A stretch of DNA of 64,000 nt, taken from positions 1-64,000 of the forward strand of contig JAQSDV010000002.1 of the NCBI GenBank assembly GCA_029945425.1, read 5' to 3'. The stretch's first letter is position 1; the number at the start of each line of letters is the position of its first letter. Position numbers and translations under genes: made by a program. The notes below the pieces were generated by a model. It was given only the letters and a program-made list of their open reading frames with translations, ran no database searches and was not told the DNA's origin. Of the stretch, positions 1 through 11,723 are shown in pieces. The DNA comes from a bacterium. Its GTDB lineage: Bacteria; Pseudomonadota; Alphaproteobacteria; Micavibrionales; UBA2020.

Positions 1-940
<940 letters not shown>

Positions 941-1053
941 ACTATCGTGTGCAGTGATAAGTTCGCTGTACTTAGAGATTTGAGCTTCGAAACAAAAGTT
1001 GCTTAGGCAACTGTTCTAATTACGGATGTCGTCTATTATTTGTGAGTTTGGAT

Positions 1054-1171
1054 GATCTGGTGGTCAGAGAGAGGATGAAACACCCAATCCCATTCCGAAC
1101 TTGGCCGTGAAAAGCCTCATCGCCGATGGTACTGTGCCTCAAGGCCCGGGAGAGTAGGACGCTGCCAGATC
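1054..1171 (+). rRNA. 5S ribosomal RNA
   Basis: About 118 nt with complementary ends (gatctgg at the start, ccagatc at the end) and the conserved core cccattccgaac. It lies about 115 nt after the 23S end, as in a standard rRNA operon. No tRNA follows it before the terminator; many alphaproteobacteria have tRNA-fMet here, while in this window that tRNA stands alone near 11.9 kb. Confidence 0.96.
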
Positions 1172-1233
1172 TTCCAAGCTCACAAGTGACTGACGACTAT
1201 AGTTAACCTATTCACCATGTCCGATAAGGACGC

Positions 1234-1268
1234 AAAAAAACCGCCCCTTCATGGGGCGGTTTTTTTTA
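1234..1268 (+). terminator. Rho-independent terminator of the rRNA operon
   Basis: A perfect GC-rich stem (ccgcccc / ggggcgg) with loop ttcat is flanked by an A-run and followed by nine T. It lies about 65 nt after 5S rRNA and before the next gene on the same strand. Confidence 0.93.
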
Positions 1269-1349
1269 TGCGCGTTTTCTAAGCGTTTTTGCCCTCCTGC
1301 GGCGTTATCCATTATGATGATCGCCAGGCCATAGGGAGTTTTTAAGGTC

Positions 1350-3425
1350 ATGTTCGTCCTGAAACACAACGACAGCTTCGCCGTTCTCGATGCGCACGGG
1401 GATGCCCTGTGCCGCAACGAAAAAGAGCATGATATCGCGGACGGGCTGATGACGCGCGACACGCGCATGATCTCGAAACTGATGCTGACGGTAAACGGCA
1501 AACGGCCGCACTTGCGTAAATCCTATCTTGAAGACAACAACGTGATCCTGCGTGTCGAAGGCGCGGCGGGCGATGAAAGCGTTGAGCGCGTGTTGTTCGT
1601 CTGGCAGGACAGCCTGCACGAAAAGATAACGGTGAGAAACACGGGCGCGGCCGAAAAAACTTTCGCGCTCGGCTATACGGTCGATGCCGATTTCCTCGAC
1701 CTTTTTGAATTGCGTGGCGCGCAGCGACCCGCACGCGGTATCGGCTCTGCTCCTGAAGCGGATTCGCATGTGCTGGTTTTCAAATATCGCGCGGTCGATG
1801 GCGCCGACATGGTATCGACCGCCGCATTTTCTGCGCCGTTTGACTCTTCCGAACCGCGCGTGGCGACATTTCACTTCGCCCTGCCGGCTGGTGAATCGCG
1901 CAGCCTTTATGCCCGCTACGGCGCGGGCGCCGGCGCTGCGTCGGAAATCGACTTCAGTCACGCTCTCGAATCCGCGCGTCATTTCATCGCGCGCCAGATT
2001 GCGCGCCGCCCGCGCTTTGAATCCTCGAATCCGTTGTTCGACAAATGGCTGCATGCGAATGCGGTCGATATCGCGCTGCTGACATCGGAAACCGATTCTG
2101 GCTTTTATCCCTATGCCGGCATCCCGTGGTACAGCTGCCCCTTCGGTCGCGACGCGATCATCACGTCTTTCCAGCTGCTCTGGCAGGATCCGGAACTCGC
2201 CAAAGGCGTGCTGGGCCTGCTTGCGAAACATCAGGCGACCGAAGAAAGTGCCTTCCACGACAGCGCGCCCGGCAAAATCCTCCACGAAATCCGCAAAGGC
2301 GAAATGGCGCGGCTGAAAGAAATTCCGCATACGCCCTATTACGGGACCGCCGATGCAACACCGCTGTTTATCAGCCTGGCAGGTGCCTATTTCGAGCGGA
2401 CGGGAGATAAAGCATTTGTCGCGAATCTTTGGCCGCATATCGAACGCGCGTTGCAATGGATTGATACCTATGGCGACCGCGATGGTGACGGCTTCGTCGA
2501 ATATCAGCGCGGCGCGGAATCCGGCCTCGGCAACCAAGGCTGGAAAGATTCGCAAGATTCCATTTCCCATGCCGATGGCCGCCTTGCTCCCGGCGCGATC
2601 GCGCTGTGTGAAGTGCAGGGATATGTGTATGACGCCAAACGCACCGCCGCCGTGATTGCGAAGGCGATCGGCCATGACGCTGCCGCCGTGAAACTGGAAC
2701 AGCAGGCGGCGGCGTTGAAGGAAAAATTTAACGCCGCGTACTGGCTTGAAGATATCGGCACCTACGCGATTGCACTTGATGGCGACAAGAAACCTTGCGC
2801 CGTCAGTTCATCAAATCCCGGACATTTGCTGTTTTCGGGCATCGCCACGCCGGAGCGCGCAAAGCGCACGGCGGAGAACCTGATGTCGCCCGCGATGTTT
2901 TCCGGCTGGGGCATCCGCACGCTGGGCAGCAGTGAAAAACGGTATGAGCCGGTAAAGCCGCCCGAAGGCTATCACAACGGCACGGTCTGGGTGCATGACA
3001 CCGCAATCGCCGCATCCGGCTTCGCCCGCTATGGCATGGAGGACAAGGCCGCAACACTCATGTCCGCGCTGTTCGACGCATCGCAGCATTTCGACGGCCT
3101 GCGCCTGCCGGAACTGTTCGGCGGCATGCCGCGCGAGGCGGAGCAGTCGCCCGCGCGCTATCCCGTCGCCTGCAGCCCGCAGGCTTGGGCCAGCGCGTCT
3201 GAATCCATGCTGCTGCAGGCGATGCTCGGCATCCGCATCAATGGCATCGATAAAAGCGTGACGGTCGACAATCCGGAACTGCCGCCATGGCTGGACGCGC
3301 TCGCCATCCACGACCTCAAAATCGGCGCTTCAAAAATATCACTCAAATTCGCGCGTCAGGCCGGTGCGACATCTGTCGCTGTCATCGACAAGTCGCCGGA
3401 TATTACCTGTCACTTGGCGGGCTGA
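1350..3425 (+). CDS. Amylo-alpha-1,6-glucosidase (glycogen debranching enzyme family)
   Basis: A 691-residue cytoplasmic protein with no signal peptide. Residues 1 to about 210 match the bacterial GDE N-terminal domain; the rest is the (alpha/alpha)6 amylo-alpha-1,6-glucosidase domain, recognisable by PWYSCPFGRDAIITS near 258 and by TPLFISLAGAYF and GYHNGTVWVHDTAIAA further on. The expected role is hydrolysis of alpha-1,6 branches of glycogen-like glucans. The ATG is preceded by TAAGG. The gene stands alone after the rRNA operon and its 3' end overlaps the convergent protease gene by 16 bp. The exact substrate (glycogen, or other sugars as in some GH63-like relatives) is inferred from family only. 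Confidence 0.9.
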   Translation: MFVLKHNDSFAVLDAHGDALCRNEKEHDIADGLMTRDTRMISKLMLTVNGKRPHLRKSYLEDNNVILRVEGAAGDESVERVLFVWQDSLHEKITVRNTGAAEKTFALGYTVDADFLDLFELRGAQRPARGIGSAPEADSHVLVFKYRAVDGADMVSTAAFSAPFDSSEPRVATFHFALPAGESRSLYARYGAGAGAASEIDFSHALESARHFIARQIARRPRFESSNPLFDKWLHANAVDIALLTSETDSGFYPYAGIPWYSCPFGRDAIITSFQLLWQDPELAKGVLGLLAKHQATEESAFHDSAPGKILHEIRKGEMARLKEIPHTPYYGTADATPLFISLAGAYFERTGDKAFVANLWPHIERALQWIDTYGDRDGDGFVEYQRGAESGLGNQGWKDSQDSISHADGRLAPGAIALCEVQGYVYDAKRTAAVIAKAIGHDAAAVKLEQQAAALKEKFNAAYWLEDIGTYAIALDGDKKPCAVSSSNPGHLLFSGIATPERAKRTAENLMSPAMFSGWGIRTLGSSEKRYEPVKPPEGYHNGTVWVHDTAIAASGFARYGMEDKAATLMSALFDASQHFDGLRLPELFGGMPREAEQSPARYPVACSPQAWASASESMLLQAMLGIRINGIDKSVTVDNPELPPWLDALAIHDLKIGASKISLKFARQAGATSVAVIDKSPDITCHLAG

Positions 3426-4459
3426 GGCGTCACGTCTTCCCAGCTTTTTTCCTCATCCGGATTGCCGCCAAGGTATTTCAGCTTGGTGCCATCGACGGCG
3501 TCATATACCTTGCCCACTTCCAACTCTTCAGCCCGCGCTTCTTCCGCCTTCTGTTCGGTCTGTTCGATTTGCGCACCGCCCGGAATCTTCGCCAAAATAT
3601 TTTTTATGTCGCCGGCTGCCAGCGCAAAGACCAGCATATAGATGACGATAAGCGACGTAATCGTCAGGCGCGGCACGAATGCCGCAAACAGGAACGCAAA
3701 GAAATTTCGAGACGGCACCGTGCCATCCGCAAGATTTGGCGTCACGCGCGCGTAACGTTTTACCAGCCACGGGTATGAACCGATCAGCTCGTGGAACGAC
3801 ATCCAGAAACCGGACGTATCTTTCGCCTGCGCGAGGTATTCGCCAATATTCAGTGTCTTGAACCGTTTCGGGCCGACGGCCAGCAGCGCAAGGCCCTGCT
3901 GCGCCGCGTCGGGCGAACAGCACAGCGCGCCATACATGTCGCAAGTATATTCCCGCGCGCGCGAATAGGCCGCGCCCAGCAGCGGCAGGCACAGGGCAGG
4001 GGCGAGGAAGGGCTGCACCAGCAAATGCTTGCGGTCGATATGGCCCATTTCATGGCCGATATAGAAATTCAACGCTTCGGGCTTGTCCTCCACCCCGTCA
4101 ATGACGTCGGACAATAATACGATGTATGTCTTGCGGAGGAATTTCGTGGCGAAGGCATTGAACATGCCATTGCCGTTGATGATGTAGACATACGGCGTGA
4201 CTTTCATGCCGATTTTTTCCGCGCATAATTCCACGCGCGCCTGAATATCAGGATACTGCGCAACCGATACGAGCGCGCCCTGGCCTTTCAGGTAGCAGAT
4301 GAAGCCGGATTGCGCGAACAGGTAGACGATATAAAAAAGGGGCAGGAGACCGAGGATAAATCCGCCCGTCTTGACCGTGAGCGCTACCCAGATGGCGGCA
4401 GAAATAATTGCCGCGATAATAAGCAATACGCGCTCGTTCCGATAAACCGGTTTGGTCAT
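3410..4459 (-). CDS. M48-family membrane metalloprotease
   Basis: A 349-residue protein with two N-terminal membrane segments (about residues 10-29 and 33-50). The zinc-protease motif HEMGH lies near residue 137, and REYTCD further on carries the expected third-ligand glutamate region, as in HtpX/Ste24-type M48 peptidases. A third hydrophobic segment sits near residue 260, followed by a charged, Glu-rich tail. The likely role is turnover of membrane or membrane-proximal proteins. AGGGGA lies six bases before the ATG. The overall layout differs from classical HtpX (extra C-terminal tail), so I call the family and not the ortholog. Confidence 0.85.
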   Translation of the reverse strand: MTKPVYRNERVLLIIAAIISAAIWVALTVKTGGFILGLLPLFYIVYLFAQSGFICYLKGQGALVSVAQYPDIQARVELCAEKIGMKVTPYVYIINGNGMFNAFATKFLRKTYIVLLSDVIDGVEDKPEALNFYIGHEMGHIDRKHLLVQPFLAPALCLPLLGAAYSRAREYTCDMYGALCCSPDAAQQGLALLAVGPKRFKTLNIGEYLAQAKDTSGFWMSFHELIGSYPWLVKRYARVTPNLADGTVPSRNFFAFLFAAFVPRLTITSLIVIYMLVFALAAGDIKNILAKIPGGAQIEQTEQKAEEARAEELEVGKVYDAVDGTKLKYLGGNPDEEKSWEDVTPQPAK

Positions 4460-4518
4460 GTCAATTCCCCTGCTGAAAATGCCCAGCTATACCTTACCGC
4501 AGCTGCATTAATATTGGA

Positions 4519-6453
4519 TTAAATGCCGGGCTTGGTCGTGCCCTGCTTTTTCGGCGTTGCGGGGGATGCGGCGCCGACATCGATGATGCGGTGGCCGATG
4601 ATTTTATGCAGGAAATTTCTGAATATGCCCGGCTTGCCGCCGTTTTCCTGCGGGTTTTTTGCTTTTTCGATATCGTCCTGCCATTTTTGCAGGCGTTTAA
4701 CTTCGGGGCCTTCGATGCGCAGGGTGGGGCCCATTGTGCTGCTCTCGTGGCGCACGGGCCGGAAGCCGTTTTTCACCAACTCGTTCTCGAGCGTCAGCAC
4801 CTGCGCCTCGCGCATATCGCCCAGCGCCAGGCGGATGATGGGCTGTCCCGTATCCGACCGCTGCGCCGCATGCCACTGGCTGCGGTCCGAAATAATGTCC
4901 ATCGGGCCGGGCGGCTTCGGCGGCTGCTTCGGCACATTGATGCCTTCCACATGTTGCGGCGCTGCCTCGCCGTAATGGCTGTAAAGTTGCGCGGCGTAAC
5001 TGCCGTCCTGCTTGAAGGACTGACGCAGTTTTTCGGACTGTTCCTTCGGCACGAACAGATATATTTTGCCGGGGTTTCTGGCGCTTTCGCGGATTTGCGC
5101 CTCTACGCCGTTTCGCTGCAACATCTCCTTCAGCGTATCCAGCTCACCCCGTGAAAATGTGCCGGGTTTCGTGCGGTAGGATTCCACGAAGCCGGGCAGG
5201 ACGGCTGATTCATAGTTCGCGGGATCCGCCATGTTGACGAAGCTGCGGACATCCAGATAAACCTTGGCATTATCGCCCGCATGGCGAAACGCGCCGCCGG
5301 CCGCGCTATTGTCCTTCGCCAGCGTCTCCCGGATCTTCTCCGCATTTTCAGGCGGAACATACAGGTAAAACTGGCCGGGTGATGTCACGCTTTCACGCAC
5401 CATCGATTTCATCCCGTTGCGCTCCAGCGTGTCCTGCAGCGTATCAAGTTCCGCTTCGCTGAACTTGCCGGGGAATGTCCTGTAGGCGGGCGTCATGCCG
5501 CCGCCATCAAGGCCCACATTGGCCTGCTGGAAATTCTGCGGGTCTGCCGCTTTCAGAAATGTATCCACGTCGAGGCCGCGGCAAAATTGATCGGTGCCGC
5601 AAGCCTTCAGCTCGTTCAGGTGATTGACGCGCGCCTGCAACGCCATGCGGATGTCGTCGGTGGTGGTGCCGTTAATGTTGCTGGCAAAATCGTACAGGTT
5701 TTCCGACAGACCGGTGTCTTTCAGGATATCCGCCGCCATGATGCGCTGGCCGCGTGTCGTGCAGTTGCCCTTGCGCTGGCCGTATTCAAGTTCCGCGCGG
5801 ACCGGCGGCTGTTTGAGCATTTTGTCGATTGCCCCTAATGCGGGGGCATAGTCCGGCCCATCGGGATCGATGTATTTCTTTGCCATTTCGGCTTCCAGCA
5901 GGCGGCCGATATCCGTTCCCGGTTTGATGACGAATTCCTGCACAGCCTTGATGACGGGGCGGTCGCCTTTCCAGTCGATTGCTTTTGACTCATGGCCGGC
6001 ATCGTAGCGCGTATAGGTATAACCGCCATCAGGCTGTCGGGTTATTTTTACGACGTTAAAATGCTTGGTGTGTCCGGATGAAACATAGATGTATCCCTTG
6101 TCGGCGAGTTCCTGCACCTTGTTATTGCAATACCGCGTGGTGGCATAACTGTCGGGGTTGTTGCCCAGCATCCGCTCGTCATCCTGCATCCCGTTCAATA
6201 CCCGCGCGACCTTGCCGAGGCCTTCGCGCTGCTCATGGGTGACATTGCCGATCAGGGCATAGGCATTGATGATTTGAAGATAACCCTGAATAGCTTGCTG
6301 TCCGTTATACCCTATCGGGCGCTCGACCTTGGGCGTCATCATCGTGCCCATTTCAAGCTGCCGCACGCGCGCGATTTCGGAGGCGTGCAAATTCCAGTTA
6401 TTCAGGATCAGCTGCGCCTGTTCTAGTTCCTGTTCTATGGTTTGCTCAGGCAT
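4519..6453 (-). CDS. Uncharacterised 644-residue protein with three internal repeats
   Basis: I do not recognise this family. There is no signal peptide or membrane helix, so it is probably cytosolic. The C-terminal half has a clear repeat of about 55 residues: unit 1 near 330-385 (FPGKFSEAELDTLQ ... FYLYVPPENAEKIRETL), unit 2 near 425-480 (KPGTFSRGELDTLK ... IYLFVPKEQSEKLRQSF), and a weaker third unit near 555-610 (MREAQVLTLENELVKNGF ... LRIEGPEVKRL). Each unit looks like helix-then-strand. The tail is basic and Pro/Lys-rich. The ATG has no clear Shine-Dalgarno sequence. It stands alone between the protease and the aldehyde dehydrogenase. Confidence 0.75.
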   Translation of the reverse strand: MPEQTIEQELEQAQLILNNWNLHASEIARVRQLEMGTMMTPKVERPIGYNGQQAIQGYLQIINAYALIGNVTHEQREGLGKVARVLNGMQDDERMLGNNPDSYATTRYCNNKVQELADKGYIYVSSGHTKHFNVVKITRQPDGGYTYTRYDAGHESKAIDWKGDRPVIKAVQEFVIKPGTDIGRLLEAEMAKKYIDPDGPDYAPALGAIDKMLKQPPVRAELEYGQRKGNCTTRGQRIMAADILKDTGLSENLYDFASNINGTTTDDIRMALQARVNHLNELKACGTDQFCRGLDVDTFLKAADPQNFQQANVGLDGGGMTPAYRTFPGKFSEAELDTLQDTLERNGMKSMVRESVTSPGQFYLYVPPENAEKIRETLAKDNSAAGGAFRHAGDNAKVYLDVRSFVNMADPANYESAVLPGFVESYRTKPGTFSRGELDTLKEMLQRNGVEAQIRESARNPGKIYLFVPKEQSEKLRQSFKQDGSYAAQLYSHYGEAAPQHVEGINVPKQPPKPPGPMDIISDRSQWHAAQRSDTGQPIIRLALGDMREAQVLTLENELVKNGFRPVRHESSTMGPTLRIEGPEVKRLQKWQDDIEKAKNPQENGGKPGIFRNFLHKIIGHRIIDVGAASPATPKKQGTTKPGI

Positions 6454-6547
6454 CAGGGCACCGGCGGAAAATACAGGTAAATCTGGAGTTACCTGTATTT
6501 TGCCGTAATCACCTTAATGAAACGTTAATGCGGTACCCAGATGCGTG

Positions 6548-8176
6548 TTACGCCGCCAGTTTAGGCGCTTTCGGCTTCGGCATTACCACCACGCTTTCGC
6601 TGGCATAGAGGGTGAAATGCGACCCGCCGCCGATGGTGCGCAGGCCCGGATGGCCGTGGGGGCCAAAGGGTGAGCGGTCTTTCGGGCCTTCATTGACGGT
6701 AAGGGACGTGACGCGCACGCCGCTTGCGTATTTTTCAATCTCCGCCGCATCGCTGGAGAAGATCGAACCGGCGAGGCCGTGCGTGTCATGTTTCTGCGTG
6801 AAGGCAATCGCTGCATCGAGGCTGTCGACGCGCGGCACCACATGGATCAGCGGTCCAAAGATTTCTTCGCCCATCAGTTTTTTCAGGCGCTCGGCGTTTT
6901 CCGGTTTGCTGGTATCGGCCTTTGCCCAGTCGATGACGACAGGCGTAACCCAGAAGGAGTTTTCGTTCAGTGATTGCGGCACGGCATTGCTGCTGACCTT
7001 CGCGCCGCCATAGACGGTTGCGCCAAGTTCATTGGCAAGCGCAATCGCCTCGTCCATTTTCTGGTGCGCGCCGCGATCGACCAGCGGGCCCATTTTCGTG
7101 CCCTTGGCAAAGGGGTTGCCGATATGGTGATCGCCGTCGGCGACCAGTTTGCCGAGCGCGGTCACAACATCTTCCGCGCCATTTTCGACGCAGAGCATAC
7201 GGGGCGCGGTGCAGCGCTGGCCGGTTGCGGGCGCGAAGCCTGCATAGATCGTGGCCGCCACATCCTGCGCGCTGATATCTTTCAAAACGGATTCCATCAC
7301 GGCGACCACGTTCGATCCGCCCATTTCAAGGATGGTCGGTTTCGTGCCGCGCGATTTGCTGATGATGTTGCCTGTGACGTCGCCGCCGACGAAATGCACC
7401 AAATCTGCCTCCGCCGTCAAATTGCGGTTAACGCCGACGCTCGATTGCACAAGGCCGCGCGCGGTTGCCGCGAATGCGCCAGCCCAGGGCTTGCCCGCTG
7501 CTGCTGCCGTGGCCGCGAATTCCTGCACCGCTTCATCGACCGCCGCCATAAAGGGGAACACCCAGTTGGGCGCTTTCAAGGGGGCTGAAACGACAACGCC
7601 GTTGCCCGCCGCCAGTGCGCCGACGATGCCGCCGATCGCGAGTGCATAGGGATAGTTATACGCGCCGATGATCTGCGCGACGCCCATCGGGCGCGACACC
7701 GTGCGGCTTTCGCCTGCGGTTTTCGCGCCGATCTGTGTTCCGGCGTTTTTGTATGCGAAGTCGAACCATTCCGCGCCCTTGGCCATTTCCTTGACCGACA
7801 ATTCGGCGGGCTTGCCGGTATCGGCGGTGATGACCATGCCGATATCCTGTTCATGCGCTTTTACTTTTGCTTCCAGCACTTTCAGGAAGTCGAGGCGTTC
7901 CTCTACGCTCAACCGGCCGAACACCGCGCTTGCCGCGCGGCCGTCATCGAGCAAGGACTTCGCCTGCAAATCATTCGTCTGCTTCAGATAAAAACAGGTG
8001 CGGCCGAAAATCGCGCTATGCACGGGCAGGTCGGTCGGCACGGCCGAATAGGCGGCGTTGAAGGCGGGGAAGCGGGAAAGGAAACTGCGATATTCATCGC
8101 GGAAGGAATTAAAGTCGTTCTGGCTGACCGCCTGTTCGAATTTCATGCTCAGTTCACCTGCCGCTAATATCGCCAT
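6548..8176 (-). CDS. NAD(P)-dependent aldehyde dehydrogenase
   Basis: A 542-residue soluble ALDH-superfamily enzyme that oxidises an aldehyde to the acid. The general-base Glu lies in ILEMGGSNVV and the nucleophilic Cys in TGQRCTAPRM. The NAD-binding segment VAQIIGAYNYPYALAIGG takes the place of the usual PWNFP. The ATG follows AAGGGA at good spacing. It lies downstream of homogentisate dioxygenase on the same strand (74 bp after the intervening small gene), so a role in aromatic amino-acid catabolism is possible. The substrate cannot be read from sequence. Confidence 0.88.
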   Translation of the reverse strand: MAILAAGELSMKFEQAVSQNDFNSFRDEYRSFLSRFPAFNAAYSAVPTDLPVHSAIFGRTCFYLKQTNDLQAKSLLDDGRAASAVFGRLSVEERLDFLKVLEAKVKAHEQDIGMVITADTGKPAELSVKEMAKGAEWFDFAYKNAGTQIGAKTAGESRTVSRPMGVAQIIGAYNYPYALAIGGIVGALAAGNGVVVSAPLKAPNWVFPFMAAVDEAVQEFAATAAAAGKPWAGAFAATARGLVQSSVGVNRNLTAEADLVHFVGGDVTGNIISKSRGTKPTILEMGGSNVVAVMESVLKDISAQDVAATIYAGFAPATGQRCTAPRMLCVENGAEDVVTALGKLVADGDHHIGNPFAKGTKMGPLVDRGAHQKMDEAIALANELGATVYGGAKVSSNAVPQSLNENSFWVTPVVIDWAKADTSKPENAERLKKLMGEEIFGPLIHVVPRVDSLDAAIAFTQKHDTHGLAGSIFSSDAAEIEKYASGVRVTSLTVNEGPKDRSPFGPHGHPGLRTIGGGSHFTLYASESVVVMPKPKAPKLAA

Positions 8177-8249
8177 CGTTTATCCCTTCATGCGTGCTTT
8201 TTTTAAGTATTATACTCAAAGTAAGCATAAGTCTGGGATATGTCAAGTC

Positions 8250-8723
8250 TTAATCTTTGTCCTTGGAATAACACAAGTTTTGGGCGTCCTCGCCCGCGTT
8301 TTCCATGCGCCAGCGCGTGATCAATTCCTGCATTTCCAGGTTTTGCGAATCTTCCGCCGCAAACCAGTGGTCGCGCAGGGTGCGCCAGATTAAACGCCCG
8401 AGGTCGTCATCCTGTTTCAAGCGCTCTGCCGCAACCGCGCAGGTAAAGCTGCCCGTGCCGCAATCCCAAGTCACATCGAGGATGTTGCCGGAGGAAAATT
8501 CGCGCAAGCCCTCGTTCTTCTCCGCCGATTTGTCGCCCTGATTGAAAGTCGTTTTTTCACCGTCATAGAAAATCGCAAGGCCGGTATAGGGCGCGAAGGG
8601 CAGGGTGACGTTGTGATAAAATTTGTAACTGTATTCGCCGCTGCTTTCCTTGGCCCAGTCTGGGCCCTGGTCATGCGCGAAGAAGATTTCCTTTTGCAGG
8701 CGTACCTTGAAGCTGTCGGTCAT
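8250..8723 (-). CDS. Uncharacterised 157-residue protein coupled to hmgA
   Basis: The start is chosen at 8723 because its ATG overlaps the hmgA stop codon (ATGA), a classic translational-coupling arrangement. The product is acidic and soluble with no signal peptide. It is rich in aromatic residues ([22 protein letters not shown]) and has a C-terminal helical part ([12 protein letters not shown]). I do not recognise the fold. Coupling to homogentisate dioxygenase suggests an accessory role in tyrosine/phenylalanine breakdown, but that rests on position only. Confidence 0.75.
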   Translation of the reverse strand: MTDSFKVRLQKEIFFAHDQGPDWAKESSGEYSYKFYHNVTLPFAPYTGLAIFYDGEKTTFNQGDKSAEKNEGLREFSSGNILDVTWDCGTGSFTCAVAAERLKQDDDLGRLIWRTLRDHWFAAEDSQNLEMQELITRWRMENAGEDAQNLCYSKDKD

Positions 8724-10015
8724 TTCTTGAATGTCTTCTTGATCGATTTCCACACGGCGTAATAATCTTCCTGCAGCCCATTTTTCAGCGCCTGCGGCGT
8801 GGGTTTCATGATGTAGCGGGATTCAAACATGAATGCGGTTGCGCCTTTCATGTATGTCGGGGCGAGCTGCGCGTTTCCGGCTTTCTCCACCACCGCCGCG
8901 TCCGGCCCGTGCGCCGACATGCAGTTATGCAGGGAACAGCCGCCGGGTTCAAACCCGCCGCCTTCCTTGCCGTCATATACGCCCGCGATCAGCCCCATGA
9001 ATTCGCTCATCACGTTGCGGTGGAAATAGGGCGGGCGGAAGGTATGTTCCGCCACGCTCCAGCGGGGCGGGAAGATGACAAAATCGACATTCGCCACGCC
9101 CGGCATCACGCCGCTGGGGGAGGTCAGGACGGTGAAAATCGACGGATCTGCATGGTCGAAACTGACGGTATTGATGACCATGAATTTCGACAGGTCGTAT
9201 TTATACGGCGCGTAATTGCCGTGCCACGCCACCACATCCAGCGGTGAATGTCCCAGTGCCGCCTGCCACAGCGAACCTGAAAACTTCGCAATCATTTTAT
9301 GGGAGCCGTCTTTATCCTCATACGCCGCGACGGGGTAGAGGAAATCGCGCGGATACGCCAAACCGTTGGAGCCGATGGGGCCCAGATCCGGCAGCGTGAA
9401 ATGCGCGCCATAGTTTTCGCAGATATAGCCACGCGCGCTGTCATCCTGCAAATCGACCGCGAATTTGATGCCGCGCGGAATGACGATGATTTCGCCGGGT
9501 GCGACATCCAGCACGCCCATTTCGGTGCGGAATGTCAGCGCGCCGAAATCCGGCACGATCAGCATTTCGCCATCGGCGTTGTAGAAGAAACGCTTGTCCA
9601 TCGGCGCATTCGCGGCATAACGGTGCACGGCCAGACCCGACCATTCATCCGGCCTGCCATTGCCTGCCATCGTCACGATGCCGTCGACGAAATCCACTTT
9701 CTTTTTCGGCAACGGCAGCGCGTCCCAGCGCATCTGGTTCGGTGATGCGGGCGCGTCGGTTTTTGGCGCGGCGAAAGACGGATGCACATATTGCTCGAAC
9801 GGCTTATGCATGACGGAGGGGAGAATGCGGTAAAGCCAGCTGCGTTTCTGCTGCTTGTGCGGCACGGTAAAGGCGCTGCCGCTCAGCTGTTCGGCATACA
9901 ACCCATAAGGCGGTTTTTGCGGTGAATTCTGGCCTTCGGGCAGGGCGCCGGGCAAGGCTTCTGTCGCGAATTCGTTGCCGAAGCCGGATTGATATTGCAA
10001 AGCCTTGCGTGCCAT
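8720..10015 (-). CDS. hmgA: Homogentisate 1,2-dioxygenase
   Basis: A 431-residue Fe(II) ring-cleaving enzyme that converts homogentisate to maleylacetoacetate in tyrosine and phenylalanine degradation. The N-terminus ([19 protein letters not shown]) is diagnostic of the family. The metal-site region [19 protein letters not shown]...SEFMG, with its His, Glu and His residues, is intact. I start at the MARK methionine because AGGAGA sits six bases before it; the longer frame has no ribosome site. No maleylacetoacetate isomerase, fumarylacetoacetase or HPD is in the window, so the rest of the pathway must lie elsewhere. Confidence 0.96.
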   Translation of the reverse strand: MARKALQYQSGFGNEFATEALPGALPEGQNSPQKPPYGLYAEQLSGSAFTVPHKQQKRSWLYRILPSVMHKPFEQYVHPSFAAPKTDAPASPNQMRWDALPLPKKKVDFVDGIVTMAGNGRPDEWSGLAVHRYAANAPMDKRFFYNADGEMLIVPDFGALTFRTEMGVLDVAPGEIIVIPRGIKFAVDLQDDSARGYICENYGAHFTLPDLGPIGSNGLAYPRDFLYPVAAYEDKDGSHKMIAKFSGSLWQAALGHSPLDVVAWHGNYAPYKYDLSKFMVINTVSFDHADPSIFTVLTSPSGVMPGVANVDFVIFPPRWSVAEHTFRPPYFHRNVMSEFMGLIAGVYDGKEGGGFEPGGCSLHNCMSAHGPDAAVVEKAGNAQLAPTYMKGATAFMFESRYIMKPTPQALKNGLQEDYYAVWKSIKKTFKK

Positions 10016-10025
10016 GTCGTTTCTC

Positions 10026-11723
10026 CTAGATACCGTATTTGAATTTGAACAGGCCATAGAAAACGGCCAGCATGATGCCGATCAGGATGATCGTGACCAG
10101 CTTGAATTCGTGGCGCGATTCAAACGCCGCGCTGCTGATGGTGCAGAGGCTGTCGGGTGTCGCCTGCAGCATGGATTTGTTGCGCGCGTTCTGCTGGTCG
10201 AAAATCGCGAAAAAGATGAATACGATCGCGCCGCCCATGATGAACGCCATCATATCCGGCCACAATCCCGTCGGGCGATAGCCGAGGATGCCGAAAAAAG
10301 TGATGCCGCCGATGAGGCAGAGCAGCACGATTTCGCTCAGCATAATGTCCTTGGTCTTCGACAAAATCAGGCTGTCGAGGTCGCGGTAAATTTTACCGAC
10401 GCTGGTTTCTGTGCCGAGTTCCGGTTTCAGTGCAGCCAAATCATGATAGGCCGCGCCAATCGTTGCGCGGTCGGTTGTCGTGATGACGGCGTTCGCCCCT
10501 GTGACAAGGCGGCGGAGCAGGGCGGTTTTCGCTTTCGCTTCCTGCTTCAGCGTTTCGATGCCATAGGCGATGTCGAGCGCCAATCCTTCCTCATGCTTTG
10601 TGCGTTCCAGCACGCGGTCCCAGGCAAAGGCGATCAGTATGGCGTAAAACACGGCCGACAGCGCGACGGCATCATAGAAATCCGGCAGCTCGCTGCCTTG
10701 CGTGAAATAACAATATCCGCCAGCCAGCAGGATGGTCAGGATGCTGGCGGTATAGGCGAAGCCGTCTTCCGCGCGCACGGTGACCAGCAGATTAGCGGTG
10801 ATGACGAACAATCCGCCGATGACGACAAAATCCGTCAATGATGAATACCCGCCGAAATAAAGCCACGCCACCGCCATAATCGGGGCAAGGAAATCCGGCA
10901 CCGGAATGCTGGGGTTCGGGTTGCGCAGGATGCTGAACAGGTAACACAGGCTGCCCAGCAAATGCACCGCAATCCCCGTGACAGCCGCAAGCCCGATGCC
11001 GTTGAATGTCATCGTGCCGGAGGTATGGAACAGCATAAACCCGACCGCAAAAACCGGCAGCGACGTTAGGCGCGTGAATGCCGCGCCCAGATATGTGCCG
11101 ATCACGATGTCATCGCCGAATTTCGCCGCAAACCCGCGCGTCACACGGCGGCGCAGCGCTGTGCTGACCGCAACGCCGATACTGCCCAGAAGCGCGAGGC
11201 CGTAACCCGTCAAACGATCCGGATCAATATCCTTCAGCAGCGACATATCGAGCGACGACAGCAGCCCGCGGTTTTCCGCCGCCACGACAAAGGCGATACC
11301 GGCAACCGCCAGCAGGCCGAACACGTAATCCATGCGGCGTACCTGTTCCCAACCCTTGGCAATCAGGAACGGGGCGAGCCATGCGCCGATGATCGGCCAT
11401 GTCTCGTAAATGATCGTCGCGCCGGCCTTGGACGTTTTCAGCAGCGCGAACATGAAACACATATGATTGATTGCCCCGGCCGTTGCGGTCGCCGCGATAT
11501 AGGCCCAGGTCTTGCCATCGATTTTGAAAACCGTGCTGCGTTTTTTCGCGCCGTATTTTTTGCGCAACATAAACGCCGCGCCCGCCGCCGCAAATAATCC
11601 GCAAGCCAGATGCGCCATCGCGACGAACAGGATCGGGTCATTGCCCCGCAAGCCCAGCGACGCCAGCAGCGGGTAAAGGCTGAACATCAGCACCGACATC
11701 ATCATCAGCAGGAGGGAGGTCAA
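10026..11723 (-). CDS. DMT/EamA-type membrane transporter with C-terminal extension
   Basis: A 565-residue integral membrane protein. The first 330 or so residues hold about ten hydrophobic segments in the EamA/DMT style, starting [16 protein letters not shown]. They are followed by a further pair of helices, a soluble helical stretch (about 390-450) and three more hydrophobic segments. Substrate unknown. The longest frame begins with TTG at 11723; an ATG at 11705 is an alternative, and neither has a strong ribosome site. It ends 10 bp before hmgA on the same strand, so the two are probably co-transcribed and it may carry an aromatic metabolite. Confidence 0.78.
   Translation of the reverse strand: MTSLLLMMMSVLMFSLYPLLASLGLRGNDPILFVAMAHLACGLFAAAGAAFMLRKKYGAKKRSTVFKIDGKTWAYIAATATAGAINHMCFMFALLKTSKAGATIIYETWPIIGAWLAPFLIAKGWEQVRRMDYVFGLLAVAGIAFVVAAENRGLLSSLDMSLLKDIDPDRLTGYGLALLGSIGVAVSTALRRRVTRGFAAKFGDDIVIGTYLGAAFTRLTSLPVFAVGFMLFHTSGTMTFNGIGLAAVTGIAVHLLGSLCYLFSILRNPNPSIPVPDFLAPIMAVAWLYFGGYSSLTDFVVIGGLFVITANLLVTVRAEDGFAYTASILTILLAGGYCYFTQGSELPDFYDAVALSAVFYAILIAFAWDRVLERTKHEEGLALDIAYGIETLKQEAKAKTALLRRLVTGANAVITTTDRATIGAAYHDLAALKPELGTETSVGKIYRDLDSLILSKTKDIMLSEIVLLCLIGGITFFGILGYRPTGLWPDMMAFIMGGAIVFIFFAIFDQQNARNKSMLQATPDSLCTISSAAFESRHEFKLVTIILIGIMLAVFYGLFKFKYGI

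Noticed and set aside
1305..2675. A 456-codon antisense frame over the debranching enzyme
   Set aside because: Shadow of a clear family member; no ribosome site or domain.
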